Positions 9,101 through 18,041 are shown, numbered from the stretch's first letter. The stretch is 36,970 nt of DNA from Oscillospiraceae bacterium (GCA_015065925.1 SVPL01000024.1:1-36970); one strand, 5' to 3'. Notes: generated by a model not told the origin, from the letters alone. Numbers and translations are program-made.

Positions 9101-9410
9101 GGGCAAAGGAAGGTTTGTATTTAAAAAATCAACCAGAGACAGACAGAACAATCCCACAATTACCTTAGAAGATTTTAATACAATTTTTGCCTTTTTGGAA
9201 AAGAAAATCGCAGATACTGCAACAAATATAAGAAAAGGTATTTTCGATTTAAAGCCTTGTGATGGTAGAAGTGACAGCGCTTGTAAATATTGTGATTTCA
9301 AATCTGTCTGCGCTGTGGAGGATGATTTTGAGCATAGTGCGGTTATTCCTGAATATCCTACAGAGATTTTAGAAAAAATGAAGGAGGCGGTAGCAAATGA
9401 AGTGGACTGA
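6114..9410 (+). CDS. addB: ATP-dependent helicase/nuclease subunit B (AddB)
   Basis: 1098 residues, close to the usual AddB length (~1160). The Walker A motif GPAASGKT lies at residues 7-14. The C-terminal third is a RecB-type PD-(D/E)XK nuclease with VVDYKTSS (D915, K917). Four cysteines sit where the AddB iron-sulfur cluster is expected: C756 (YNKCPLSYF) and C1057, C1060, C1066 (CX2CX5C). AddB pairs with AddA to resect double-strand breaks and respond to Chi sites; the N-terminal helicase-like domain of AddB scans for Chi rather than unwinding. The gene overlaps addA by 14 bp, implying translational coupling. An AGGAG site lies before the ATG, 12 bp after the AraC gene. Confidence 0.96.
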   Translation: MLQFVIGPAASGKTTQIHKMIKNDVNCNESDIILLVPEQNTFETERAMLEMFGGGFMSKVTVLSFTGICEKAGQLYGGIAGFNIDDSQRNVLMARSLKKISPHLKVFSKYISSTSFISQMVSVIKEFKTAGISSNMLISVCDKLENSNLAEKISEISLIYSTYNDMLKGIYIDPLDDLENFYQKAIDFSFFRGKTIYIDAFKGFTGLQLKVLKLMILQAKKVVISFCCKTEENRCDSGVFANIYASVEMLENYANEHNVQVQSPVLLRDSHFTSKEIFVLERAITSNEGFDFKEKNENVKILSLDTPVKEIEYVFKTIHQLVRTENYRFKDFVIIARDISKYERRIELASKKYSTPCFLDKRRSLILSPISRFVLNLLKAAQSLSSESILSLLKTELFEISVEQLSLVEEYVYIWDINSEAWAEEWNMNPLGFSSVRDNEKDLINKKLLELNEIRKKIIVPILSLRKAFAGNAEAISKAVYDTLMVLNVNIRLKALCAEYLERADSENADFIMQSWDKVMQLLDNMVRCYSDNDISADEYIDMLELSFSGCSVGSIPRTLDEVACGSADRIRPARPKVVFAIGMNLGEFPQTAADSGILLRNDRAALCKNGIEISDRFKNYVIDENFLVYSTLCCATEKTYILRHNTNYDGSLTEESSIFTKLKGVFGVSSELAYELPETYEEGFAKYAEVRNSFSELALTLEDIYKNNNDYSLRYNALNSIETRVNRRISKEICDRLFGNNLKLSASKIEVYNKCPLSYFCSYILGIHKLQKAELDSLQRGTIVHFVLEKVIGEFGESFANAQSEDVEKSVDIAMEEYLKTINGYEFLKSFDFKFSYAEMAKTLKILLNFMVEQFKNSDFVPVEYELTIDTKEGKIPSLVLKFMGDNTAVLNGQIDRVDVLKLSNGKELVRVVDYKTSSKEFHLSDVLYGQNLQMLIYLYVLCHTKTSKFSEMEPAGILYMPSKRGVETSAKSNGLMMNGMILDDDDVIKAMDKEGKGRFVFKKSTRDRQNNPTITLEDFNTIFAFLEKKIADTATNIRKGIFDLKPCDGRSDSACKYCDFKSVCAVEDDFEHSAVIPEYPTEILEKMKEAVANEVD

Positions 9411-12400
9411 TGACCAAAAAAAGGCAATCGGTTCTGCAGGTAACACAATTGTAACAGCAGCGGCAGGAAGCGGAAAAACTGCAGTTTTGGTTGAGCGTGT
9501 AATTGAAAAATTAAGTGACCAAAACAATCCCGTTTCGGCAGACCGTTTGTTAATTGTAACCTTCACCAATGCCGCCGCCGCAGAAATGCGTCGCAGAATA
9601 GAAAAAGCCCTTTCGGATAAATGTGCCGAGCAACCCGAAAACACCGATCTTTTAAATCAAAGACTGTTAATTTCTTCGGCTGATATTTGCACAATTGACT
9701 CTTTTTGTATACGATTGGTGCGGAACAATTTTAGTGTTCTTGGCATTTCTCCTGATTTTAAAATTGCAGATGAGGTTACCGATTCGGGCATAAAGCTTAA
9801 GGTTTGTAAAAAACTTTTTAATGAATATTTTGAAAAAAATGATTTGGATTTTTTGCGATTTTTAAGTATAACAAACTCTGAATACGGTACTGCGAATGGT
9901 GAAGCTACCATTTTGGAAATTAATGAATTTTGCCAAAAGCTACCTCAGGGTTATAAATGGTTAATGGAGGCTGCCGAAAGGTATAATCCACAAAATGTTG
10001 CTGATTCAGAATATGTAAAGCTGATAATGGATAATGTGTTAAGCGGTGTTTTAAATTGGTTGAATGAGCTTTCAGGTTGCCGAAAATCCTTGCTTACCCA
10101 CGAAAAAACCGATTTAAAATATGGTGCATCCTTTGATGCCTTTATTGAATATTTAAACAGACTTGTTTCACCCTTAAAAAATTATTCTTGGGATGAATGT
10201 TATTCTTTGCTTTGTAATTTGCCCGAATTTATTTCAAGATTTGCCTATTCAAAAAATTATGATCCTATTATTTATGAGCAATGCTCAACTGCTTATAAGG
10301 CGGCAAAAGGTTTCATTATTGAAACATCAAAAAGCATTTCAAAGCCGCTTGAAGCGGTTAAAAAGGATTTTGAATTTTCCTATAAAATACTACTTAAAAT
10401 ACACGAAATTGTCACAGCTTTTAATACTAATTATGTTGAGCAGTTAAACAAAAAATCCTTGCTGACTTTTGCAATTGTGGAGCTTTTAACCCTTAAGCTT
10501 TTAACGGTTGAAAATGAAGCGGGTGAGTTGTTGCCTTCAAAACTTTCAACCGAGCTTTCATCAATGTATGATGAAATTATGGTTGATGAGTATCAGGATA
10601 TTAACGACCTTCAAGGAGAAATTTTCACTATTTTATCTAACAACTGCCAAAAGCTTTTTACTGTTGGGGATATTAAGCAGAGCATTTATGGATTTCGTGG
10701 CTCAAATCCTGAGATTTTTGCAAAAAGAAGCGATATAGCAACTCTTTATACAAATGAACTAGCCGCTGAGGAATTAAAACGGGTTGTACTCTCTAACAAT
10801 TTTAGAAGCCGTAAGGAAATATGCGATTTTATAAATGCATTTTTCGGAGTAATAATGTCTAAAAAGGGTGGAGCAATTGAGTATGACGAAAATGAAATGC
10901 TTTATCCTCTGGCTAAATTTCCCGAAAATTCCGCCAATAAGGTAGAAGCCTATTTAATTGCCGCAGACGAAGAGGCTTCAGCGGCAGAGGCAGAAGCGGT
11001 ATTTTTTGCCGATTATGTTGAAAAAACATTAAAAGAGCCCGCTTTTTTGCGAGGTGAGGAAAATCAACTTCGCAAGCCTACCTATGGTGATTTTGCACTT
11101 TTACTTCGCTCGGGTACACACCTTAATGAATACTTAAAGGAGCTTAAAAAAAGAAATATTCCCGTTTCGGTAGGCGGGGGAGATTTTTTTGAAACCACCG
11201 AAATTTTAACAGCTATTTCCCTTGTGAAGGTTACTGAAAATCCAATGGACGATATTTCTATGCTCAGCGTAATGCTTTCCCCTTTATTTGGCTTTACGGA
11301 AGACGATGTTGCCCGTTTAAAGGTTAATTATAAAGGCAAAAAACTTTATATTGCAGTCCTTAAAGAGGCAGAAAACAATAAAAAATGCGCCTTTTTAAAG
11401 GAAAAAATCTCTCTTTGGCGTAGCTTTGCGGCTTGTATGGGAACAGCCGATTTTGTAAGCACCCTGCTTATTGATAGCGGATATATAAATATTGTTTTAT
11501 CAATGTCTGATGCCGAAAGAAGACAGGCTAACCTGTACTTTTTTGAGCAAATAGCCGAGTCATATTTTAATGAAACTTCAGGAGATTTAACAGGCTTTAT
11601 TAGTTATCTCAAATATTTAAAAAGTCTTAACAATACTCCGTCGGCAGTTGTAAGCAGCAGCGATTCGGTAAAAATTTCTACAATGCATAAATCTAAGGGC
11701 TTGCAGTATCCCATAACCGTTTTGGGTGGATTAGGCTCAAAATTCAGCAATATGGATGTTATTAAAGACTTTCTTATGAACGAAAAGCTTGGAATTGCTT
11801 TTAAGTATGTTGATGATGCTTTGAATGTTAAGCAAGATAATTTTGCAGTTCCTCTTTTAAAATCTGTTATTCGTCAAAAACAAGTAGAGGAAGAAATGCG
11901 ACTTTTATATGTTGCTATGACAAGGGCTGAGGAACGCTTGGTGCTTCTTACTTCGGTTAAGGAGAACTTTTTAGAAAAACTAAGCGACACAGTTATTGAA
12001 GCCGAAGAAATGTTTGATGATAACGGTAAAATGTCACCTTTGGCAGTTATGGAGTCCTTTAGCTTTTCGGATTGGTTGGTGCCTACCTTAATTCAGACGC
12101 CGTCAGGCAGAGAGTTGCTTAAAGAAAATGGAGAGGAAATTCATAAAATATCTCATATTTTAGTTGATTCTAATGCTAAGGTTGAATATTTAAAAATCGA
12201 GTGTAACGAAAATATTTCGCCAAATATCTCCTTAGAAAAATCAGAAGCAAATCCTGAGTTAAAGCAACAAATAATAGATGTTTTAGACTATGAATATCCC
12301 TTCAGCGACCTAAATAAAATTGAGGTCAAAACATCTGTTTCTGAGCTAACTAAAAGAAATGCGAATAGGGAGTTTTCGGTAACATCAAAGCCGGCATTCC

Positions 12401-12930
12401 TTTCAAAAAGCGGACTTACGCCAACTGAAAGAGGAACCGCGCTTCATAAATTTATGCAGTATGCCGATTTTAATAAGGCAAAAATCAGTCCCAAGGATGA
12501 GGTCGAAAGGCTTTGCGAATATGAATTTATTTCCGAGGCTGAAGGCGACGCAATTGATATTGATAGGGTGGAAAATTTTCTTAAATCTGAACTGTTTAGC
12601 AGAATTTTAAATTCGGATAAGCTTTATCGTGAACAACGGTTTATGCTTGATGTAAAAGCGGGGGATATCTATCCCGAATTATCTGAATTTGCAAAGGAAC
12701 AAACCGTAGTAGTTCAGGGTGCGGTTGACTGTATGTTTATTGAAAATGACCATATTGTTATAATTGATTTTAAAACCGACCGAACAAATGACGAGGCGTT
12801 TTTGCTTGCTCATTATGCCGAACAGTTAAAAACTTATTCCGTAGCCGCCGAAAAAATGTTTGGACTTCCCGTTAGCGAATGTTATATTTACTCACTCCAT
12901 ATGAGCAAAACTATCAAGGTGGAGCTGTAG
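9397..12930 (+). CDS. addA: ATP-dependent helicase/nuclease subunit A (AddA)
   Basis: 1177 residues, a UvrD/RecB-type SF1A helicase-nuclease. Visible motifs: Q-motif and Walker A (TAAAGSGKT, residues 20-28), FTNAAAAEMR (motif Ia), VDEYQDIN around 396-403 (Walker B), GDIKQSIYGFRGS (motif III), TMHKSKGLQYPI (motif V region), LLYVAMTRAEERL (motif VI), and a C-terminal nuclease site IIDFKTDR (D1124, K1126). It is the motor and second nuclease of AddAB, unwinding and degrading DNA at double-strand breaks before RecA loading. Its start lies within the 3' end of addB. A strong terminator 30 bp after the stop closes the araC-addB-addA unit. Confidence 0.97.
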   Translation: MKWTDDQKKAIGSAGNTIVTAAAGSGKTAVLVERVIEKLSDQNNPVSADRLLIVTFTNAAAAEMRRRIEKALSDKCAEQPENTDLLNQRLLISSADICTIDSFCIRLVRNNFSVLGISPDFKIADEVTDSGIKLKVCKKLFNEYFEKNDLDFLRFLSITNSEYGTANGEATILEINEFCQKLPQGYKWLMEAAERYNPQNVADSEYVKLIMDNVLSGVLNWLNELSGCRKSLLTHEKTDLKYGASFDAFIEYLNRLVSPLKNYSWDECYSLLCNLPEFISRFAYSKNYDPIIYEQCSTAYKAAKGFIIETSKSISKPLEAVKKDFEFSYKILLKIHEIVTAFNTNYVEQLNKKSLLTFAIVELLTLKLLTVENEAGELLPSKLSTELSSMYDEIMVDEYQDINDLQGEIFTILSNNCQKLFTVGDIKQSIYGFRGSNPEIFAKRSDIATLYTNELAAEELKRVVLSNNFRSRKEICDFINAFFGVIMSKKGGAIEYDENEMLYPLAKFPENSANKVEAYLIAADEEASAAEAEAVFFADYVEKTLKEPAFLRGEENQLRKPTYGDFALLLRSGTHLNEYLKELKKRNIPVSVGGGDFFETTEILTAISLVKVTENPMDDISMLSVMLSPLFGFTEDDVARLKVNYKGKKLYIAVLKEAENNKKCAFLKEKISLWRSFAACMGTADFVSTLLIDSGYINIVLSMSDAERRQANLYFFEQIAESYFNETSGDLTGFISYLKYLKSLNNTPSAVVSSSDSVKISTMHKSKGLQYPITVLGGLGSKFSNMDVIKDFLMNEKLGIAFKYVDDALNVKQDNFAVPLLKSVIRQKQVEEEMRLLYVAMTRAEERLVLLTSVKENFLEKLSDTVIEAEEMFDDNGKMSPLAVMESFSFSDWLVPTLIQTPSGRELLKENGEEIHKISHILVDSNAKVEYLKIECNENISPNISLEKSEANPELKQQIIDVLDYEYPFSDLNKIEVKTSVSELTKRNANREFSVTSKPAFLSKSGLTPTERGTALHKFMQYADFNKAKISPKDEVERLCEYEFISEAEGDAIDIDRVENFLKSELFSRILNSDKLYREQRFMLDVKAGDIYPELSEFAKEQTVVVQGAVDCMFIENDHIVIIDFKTDRTNDEAFLLAHYAEQLKTYSVAAEKMFGLPVSECYIYSLHMSKTIKVEL

Positions 12931-12960
12931 CATTTTTAAAAAATAAATCTTTTTATAATA

Positions 12961-12991
12961 AAATCCGTTCTCTTATGAGGGCGGATTTTTT
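12961..12991 (+). terminator. Intrinsic terminator after addA
   Basis: A 12-bp stem (12961-12972 with 12977-12988, two G-U pairs) with TTAT loop is followed by a run of T to 12991. It ends the addBA transcript and separates it from the recombinase gene. Confidence 0.88.
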
Positions 12992-12998
12992 GTGGTAG

Positions 12999-13667
<669 letters not shown>

Positions 13668-13882
13668 GGAACAACCAATGTGTTGTTCCTGAAAAATGCA
13701 AATTGAAATTTAACGCACAAATTGTACCATTGACCTGTAGGGGCAAGCGTCCGCGATTGCCCAAAAAACACCACAAATTATATTTTGGAAACGCAACCTT
13801 TAACGCCGTCTGGAACAACCTGCGTGTTGTTTCGCATAATTACCGTGAATTTTTACGGAACGACACGCAGGTCATTCACCTG
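13668..13882. repeat. Cluster of nested inverted repeats in non-coding DNA after the recombinase
   Basis: This 215-bp stretch has no convincing gene but several hairpins. 13668-13689: GGAACAAC and GTTGTTCC around a 6-nt loop, starting at the recombinase stop. 13741-13762: GGGCAA...TTGCCC with tetraloop TCCG and one mismatch. 13818-13834 pairs with 13856-13872 over 17 bp (two G-U), with CCGT/ACGG inside its loop. 13868-13882: CAGGT/ACCTG. The first hairpin recurs at 13812-13833 with 18 of 22 bases matching, so at least two related copies exist. The piece around 13735-13762 resembles small GC-rich palindromic repeats scattered in many clostridial genomes; this is recollection, not a search result. 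Confidence 0.6.
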
Positions 13883-13923
13883 TTGAATATAATCACATCT
13901 ATGTTTAAAATTTTTTACAAATA

Positions 13924-13952
13924 TTGACTTTTTGAATTGTAAGTGGTAGAAT
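13924..13952 (+). promoter_or_regulatory. Predicted sigma-A promoter of the LRR/dockerin gene
   Basis: TTGACT (13924-13929), a 17-bp spacer and TAGAAT (13947-13952). The expected start point at about 13959 coincides with the first bases of the long P1 helix of the leader RNA, which supports both calls. Confidence 0.75.
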
Positions 13953-13957
13953 ATCTT

Positions 13958-14117
13958 TGCGACTTAATCTAAAATTCAAATTAACCGAAGTAGGCGTTTT
14001 TTTATTCTGTAAAAAACGCATGCTCTTTTTTGCATACTTTGGTTAGTATTGTAAGGTTGAGTCGCATCAGCGGAGTTATGCGTTTTTTGTGTGCAGGCTT
14101 TCGCTTGCACATTTTTT
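13958..14117 (+). ncRNA. Structured 5' leader RNA, candidate riboswitch or attenuator of the LRR/dockerin gene
   Basis: The untranslated leader folds by eye into a closed multi-helix domain. P1: 13958-13970 with 14054-14066, 13 bp with two G-U pairs. P2: 13981-13991 with 14036-14046, 11 bp with two G-U pairs. Inside P2 are P3 (13994-14002 with 14011-14019, 9 bp) and P4 (14020-14023 with 14032-14035), a three-way junction. Behind it a short hairpin (14063-14067 with 14078-14082, then six T) uses the 3' strand of P1, so the two exclude each other. A strong intrinsic terminator (14090-14117) follows. This aptamer-plus-terminator layout is typical of riboswitches. It does not match the c-di-GMP, glycine, purine, lysine or other consensus sequences I can recall; the ligand is unknown. 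Confidence 0.6.
14090..14117 (+). terminator. Intrinsic terminator within the leader, upstream of the LRR gene start
   Basis: 9-bp stem 14090-14098 with 14103-14111 (one G-U), loop TTTC, followed by six T (14112-14117). It ends only 5 bp before the GGAGG ribosome binding site of the gene at 14137, so read-through must be controlled for the gene to be expressed. Confidence 0.8.
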
Positions 14118-14136
14118 GTTTTGGAGGATGGATTTT

Positions 14137-17100
14137 ATGAAAAAAATATTATCTATTATTTTGGTTGTAGTTTTACTTGTAACCGCCCTGCCGATGGGTG
14201 CGTTTGAATTTAAAGCAAGCGCGGCAACAAGCGGTACAACAGGCGATTGCACATGGACTCTTGAAGGTACATTGCTTACTATTTCAGGCAATGGTGCAAT
14301 GGGGGATAACGCTCCATGGGGCACTTCGATAACAAATGTTATTATTGAAGATGGTGTAACAAGTATAGGTAATGATGCATTTTATAATTGCTCTAGTCTA
14401 ACAAGCATAACCATCCCCGATAGCGTAACAAGCATAGGCGCTGTAGCATTTTCCAATTGCACTAGCCTAAAGAGTATAACCATCCCTAATAGCGTAACAA
14501 GTATAGGTTGGGTTGCATTTGAAAGTTGCACAAGCCTTAAAGAAGTACATATAACCGATATAGCCGCATGGTGTAATATTAAGTTTCATGGGAGTGTAAC
14601 TTATCCTTCTAATCCTCTTGATAATGGAGGAAATCTTTATTTAAACGGCAACTTAATAACAGATATAGTTATACCAAATAGCGCAACTAGTATAGGTAAT
14701 TGTGCATTTTATAATTGCAAAAGCCTAACAAGCATAACCATACCCGATAGTGTAACTAGTATAGGTGAAAAGGCATTTTACGGTTGCTCTAACTTAACGA
14801 GCATAAACATACCTGATGGTGTAAAAAGTATAGGGTTTTATGCGTTTAGCGGTTGTTCTAGCTTAACAAATATTACCCTACCCGATAGCGTAACATTAAT
14901 AGATATGGGTGTGTTTAGCGGTTGCTCTAGCTTAACAAGCATAACCATCCCGGATAGCGTAACAGTTATATGTTCGTGGGCTTTCGACGGTTGTACTAAA
15001 CTTACTGACGTTTATTATAACGGTACTAGTGTTGATAGAAATAATATTTCAATAGATTCAGATTCATATAATGAGTGTCTTATTAATGCCACATGGCATT
15101 ATGCAACAAGTGGTACAACGGGTGATTGCATGTGGACTCTTGAAGGTACATTGCTTACTATTTCAGGCAATGGTGCAATGGGGGATAACGCTCCATGGGG
15201 AACTTCGATAACAAATGTTATTATTGAAGATGGTGTAACAAGTATAGGTAATGATGCATTTTATAATTGCTCTAGTCTAACAAGCATAACCATCCCCGAT
15301 AGCGTAACAAGCATAGGCGCTGTAGCATTTTCCAATTGCACTAGCCTAAAGAGTATAACCATCCCTAATAGCGTAACAAGTATAGGTTGGGTTGCATTTG
15401 AAAGTTGCACAAGCCTTAAAGAAGTACATATAACCGATATAGCCGCATGGTGTAATATTAAGTTTCATGGGAGTGTAACTTATCCTTCTAATCCTCTTGA
15501 TAATGGAGGAAATCTTTATTTAAACGGCAACTTAATAACAGATATAGTTATACCAAATAGCGCAACTAGTATAGGTAATTGTGCATTTTATAATTGCAAA
15601 AGCCTAACAAGCATAACCATACCCGATAGTGTAACTAGTATAGGTGAAAAGGCATTTTACGGTTGCTCTAACTTAACGAGCATAAACATACCTGATGGTG
15701 TAAAAAGTATAGGGTTTTATGCGTTTAGCGGTTGTTCTAGCTTAACAAATATTACCCTACCCGATAGCGTAACATTAATAGATATGGGTGTGTTTAGCGG
15801 TTGCTCTAGCTTAACAAGCATAACCATCCCGGATAGCGTAACAGTTATATGTTCGTGGGCTTTCGACGGTTGTACTAAACTTACTGACGTTTATTATAAC
15901 GGTACTAGTGTTGATAGAAATAATATTTCAATAGATTCAGATTCATATAATGAGTGTCTTATTAATGCCACATGGCATTATGCAACAAGTGGTACAACAG
16001 GTGATTGCATGTGGACTCTAAGCTGCACAACCCTTACCATAAGCGGTAACGGTGCAATGGGGGATTATTCTTTCTCAAGTAGTCTGCCGTGGGGAACCTC
16101 AATTACTGAGGTGGTTATTGAAGAAGGTGTTACAAATATAGGCTCATGTGCGTTTAATTGTTGTGGAAAACTTCAAAATATAGTAATACCAGATAGTGTA
16201 ACAAGTATAGGAAATGATGCATTTTATAATACAGGTTATTATAACAATTCATCTAATTGGAAGAATAATGTGTTATATATTGGTAATCATCTAATTGAAG
16301 CTAATACATCAATCTCAGGTAGTTATGAGGTAAAATCGGGAACAATTACTATAGCTGATGATGCATTTTCTTCTTGCGACAGCCTAACAAGCATAACCAT
16401 CCCGGATAGCGTAACAAGTATAGGTGATTATGCATTTTATAATTGCACAAGCCTTAAAACTGTATATTATCGTGGAAGTAGTAGCGATAAATCCAAAATT
16501 TCTATAGGTTCTGATAATCAAAACCTTACCGATGCTACATGGTATTATAACAGTTGTATAGGTAGTGAATTACATACATATGATAACACATGTGATATAA
16601 GTTGTAACATTTGTGAAACAATACGTACCATAGAACACACCTACACAAGCGAGTGTGACCGCGACTGTAATGTTTGCGGCGAATTCCGTCGAGCACCCCA
16701 TAAATATGATAATGCATGTGACGATACCTGCGATTTATGTGGAACAGAACGCGAAGTAGAGGACCATGTTTATAGCAGCGTTTGTGATATTGATTGTGAT
16801 GAGTGCGGTGCAATTAGAAGCGGCGTAGTTCATACCTATGATAACACCTGTGACACTGTTTGTAATTTGTGCAGCGCAATGCGTACCATAGCCCATACAT
16901 ACACTAACACTTGTGATACTACCTGTAATGTATGCGGTGAAACCCGTACAATCACACATACTTATGATAACGATTGCGATGCTAACTGTAATGTTTGCGG
17001 AGAATTACGCACCCCACCCCATAGAGGTGCAGGCGTTTCTTGTGATTTTGCAAATGCAACAAACTATCCTTTCTCACTTAGCGGTAATGTTTACAGTTCT

Positions 17101-17940
17101 ACAAATAAATATGACAGTTCTTCTGCTACGGCAACAATAACCGCAACGGGAAGCGGAAGATTAACAATTAAATATTACACTTCCACCGAATCTAATTATG
17201 ATAAACTTACTATAAAGCTCAATAGCACTACAAAGGTTACCGCTTCGGGCGAAACGGCTTGGACTACTATAGATATTCCCGTAGTTAAGGGCGATAAAAT
17301 ATATATAACATATAGTAAAGATGGCTCTTATTCAAACGGAAGCGACACAGTTAAATTTGAATTTAATTCAAAGTCACAAAAAAGCTGCGACCAACCTTTG
17401 CTTTGTTTAGATTGTGATGAAATACTTGAATATCCCGAAGAACACGAGTATGATGATGGTTGTGATATGGAGTGCAACAAGTGCGGGGCAATTCGCGCTG
17501 GTGAGCATCTGTATAGTAACTCTTGCGATATGGACTGTAACCTTTGCGGATATATTCGCACCGTAGAACACACCTTTACAAACGAGTGTGACGGAGAATG
17601 TGACATCTGCTACGAAACACGCAAACCACCCCACGCCTACGATAACGCTTGCGACGGTGAATGTAACTTATGCGGCAAAACCCGCACCGTTCCCGACCAC
17701 ACCTACGGCGACGATTTAATTTGTGACGAATGTGGTCATAAAAACTTTGTTCTAGGCGACATCGACGGCACAGGGGTTGTAGATTTAAGTGACGTTACCA
17801 ACATCGCCCGTTATTTTGCAGGTTGGGATGTTGATGTAAATGAGTCTGCCCTTGATGTAGACGGCGACGGATTAGTTAACCTTAATGACCTTATACATCT
17901 TGCCCAATATGTAGCCGGTTGGGATGTTGAATTGTATTAG
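14137..17940 (+). CDS. Secreted BspA-type leucine-rich-repeat protein with Cys/His repeats and C-terminal dockerin
   Basis: 1267 residues from the ATG at 14137 (GGAGG 9 bp upstream). Order: signal peptide (~1-29, MKKILSIILVVVLLVTALP, ending ASA); BspA-like LRRs of ~23 residues (ITIPDSVTSIGxxAFxxC) from ~30 to ~800, including two virtually identical 293-residue blocks (30-322, 323-615) and a third divergent block; seven ~20-residue repeats of type HTYDNxCDxxCNxCGxxR from 813; a beta-rich segment (~966-1083), perhaps carbohydrate- or protein-binding; four more Cys repeats plus a short one; and a type I dockerin (~1206-1267) with two calcium loops, DIDGTGVVDLSD and DVDGDGLVNLND. It is exported and probably docks on a cohesin; LRR_5 proteins often mediate adhesion. 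The Cys/His repeats could bind zinc or form disulfides. Binding partner unknown; no cohesin in the window. Confidence 0.9.
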   Translation: MKKILSIILVVVLLVTALPMGAFEFKASAATSGTTGDCTWTLEGTLLTISGNGAMGDNAPWGTSITNVIIEDGVTSIGNDAFYNCSSLTSITIPDSVTSIGAVAFSNCTSLKSITIPNSVTSIGWVAFESCTSLKEVHITDIAAWCNIKFHGSVTYPSNPLDNGGNLYLNGNLITDIVIPNSATSIGNCAFYNCKSLTSITIPDSVTSIGEKAFYGCSNLTSINIPDGVKSIGFYAFSGCSSLTNITLPDSVTLIDMGVFSGCSSLTSITIPDSVTVICSWAFDGCTKLTDVYYNGTSVDRNNISIDSDSYNECLINATWHYATSGTTGDCMWTLEGTLLTISGNGAMGDNAPWGTSITNVIIEDGVTSIGNDAFYNCSSLTSITIPDSVTSIGAVAFSNCTSLKSITIPNSVTSIGWVAFESCTSLKEVHITDIAAWCNIKFHGSVTYPSNPLDNGGNLYLNGNLITDIVIPNSATSIGNCAFYNCKSLTSITIPDSVTSIGEKAFYGCSNLTSINIPDGVKSIGFYAFSGCSSLTNITLPDSVTLIDMGVFSGCSSLTSITIPDSVTVICSWAFDGCTKLTDVYYNGTSVDRNNISIDSDSYNECLINATWHYATSGTTGDCMWTLSCTTLTISGNGAMGDYSFSSSLPWGTSITEVVIEEGVTNIGSCAFNCCGKLQNIVIPDSVTSIGNDAFYNTGYYNNSSNWKNNVLYIGNHLIEANTSISGSYEVKSGTITIADDAFSSCDSLTSITIPDSVTSIGDYAFYNCTSLKTVYYRGSSSDKSKISIGSDNQNLTDATWYYNSCIGSELHTYDNTCDISCNICETIRTIEHTYTSECDRDCNVCGEFRRAPHKYDNACDDTCDLCGTEREVEDHVYSSVCDIDCDECGAIRSGVVHTYDNTCDTVCNLCSAMRTIAHTYTNTCDTTCNVCGETRTITHTYDNDCDANCNVCGELRTPPHRGAGVSCDFANATNYPFSLSGNVYSSTNKYDSSSATATITATGSGRLTIKYYTSTESNYDKLTIKLNSTTKVTASGETAWTTIDIPVVKGDKIYITYSKDGSYSNGSDTVKFEFNSKSQKSCDQPLLCLDCDEILEYPEEHEYDDGCDMECNKCGAIRAGEHLYSNSCDMDCNLCGYIRTVEHTFTNECDGECDICYETRKPPHAYDNACDGECNLCGKTRTVPDHTYGDDLICDECGHKNFVLGDIDGTGVVDLSDVTNIARYFAGWDVDVNESALDVDGDGLVNLNDLIHLAQYVAGWDVELY
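14224..15981 (+). repeat. 879-bp tandem duplication inside the LRR gene
   Basis: Two in-frame units, 14224-15102 and 15103-15981, each 879 bp (293 codons). By eye only six bases differ, all in the first ~105 bp; the remaining ~770 bp appear identical. A third, diverged unit starts at 15982. The first bases of unit 2 look more like the start of unit 3 than of unit 1, as expected if unequal crossing-over between units 1 and 3 created the copy. Identity over this length is well above that between the 23-residue LRRs, so the event is recent. Confidence 0.95.
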
Positions 17941-17963
17941 TTAAAAATATTGTAAATAGCTTT

Positions 17964-18001
17964 AAAAAACGCTCTGCGGATTGTTCCGCAGAGCGTTTTT
18001 T
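17964..18001. terminator. Bidirectional intrinsic terminator between the LRR gene and lctD
   Basis: A perfect 17-bp inverted repeat (17964-17980 with 17985-18001) with a TTGT loop, A-rich on one side and T-rich on the other, so it can stop transcripts of both strands. It sits between the convergent genes ending at 17940 and 18042. Confidence 0.93.
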
Positions 18002-18041
18002 TAAAGGGTTGATTGTTTTTTATAATAGATAATCTAAAAAT

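Noticed and set aside
8933..9448. 171-codon frame on the minus strand opposite the end of addB
   Set aside because: It is antisense to the conserved nuclease domain of AddB, is serine/isoleucine-rich as expected for a shadow, and lacks a ribosome site.
16535..16813. 92-codon minus-strand frame rich in His/Tyr/Arg
   Set aside because: It is the mirror of the Cys/His repeat region of the LRR protein.
14224..17730. CRISPR-like regular repeats
   Set aside because: The periodicity comes from protein repeats in one long reading frame; there are no identical short repeats with unique spacers here or elsewhere in the window.
13668..17940. Idea that the recombinase inverts or shuffles the LRR repeats
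   Set aside because: The duplication units are direct, not inverted, and no recombinase-type crossover site is shared by their borders; homologous unequal crossing-over explains them.
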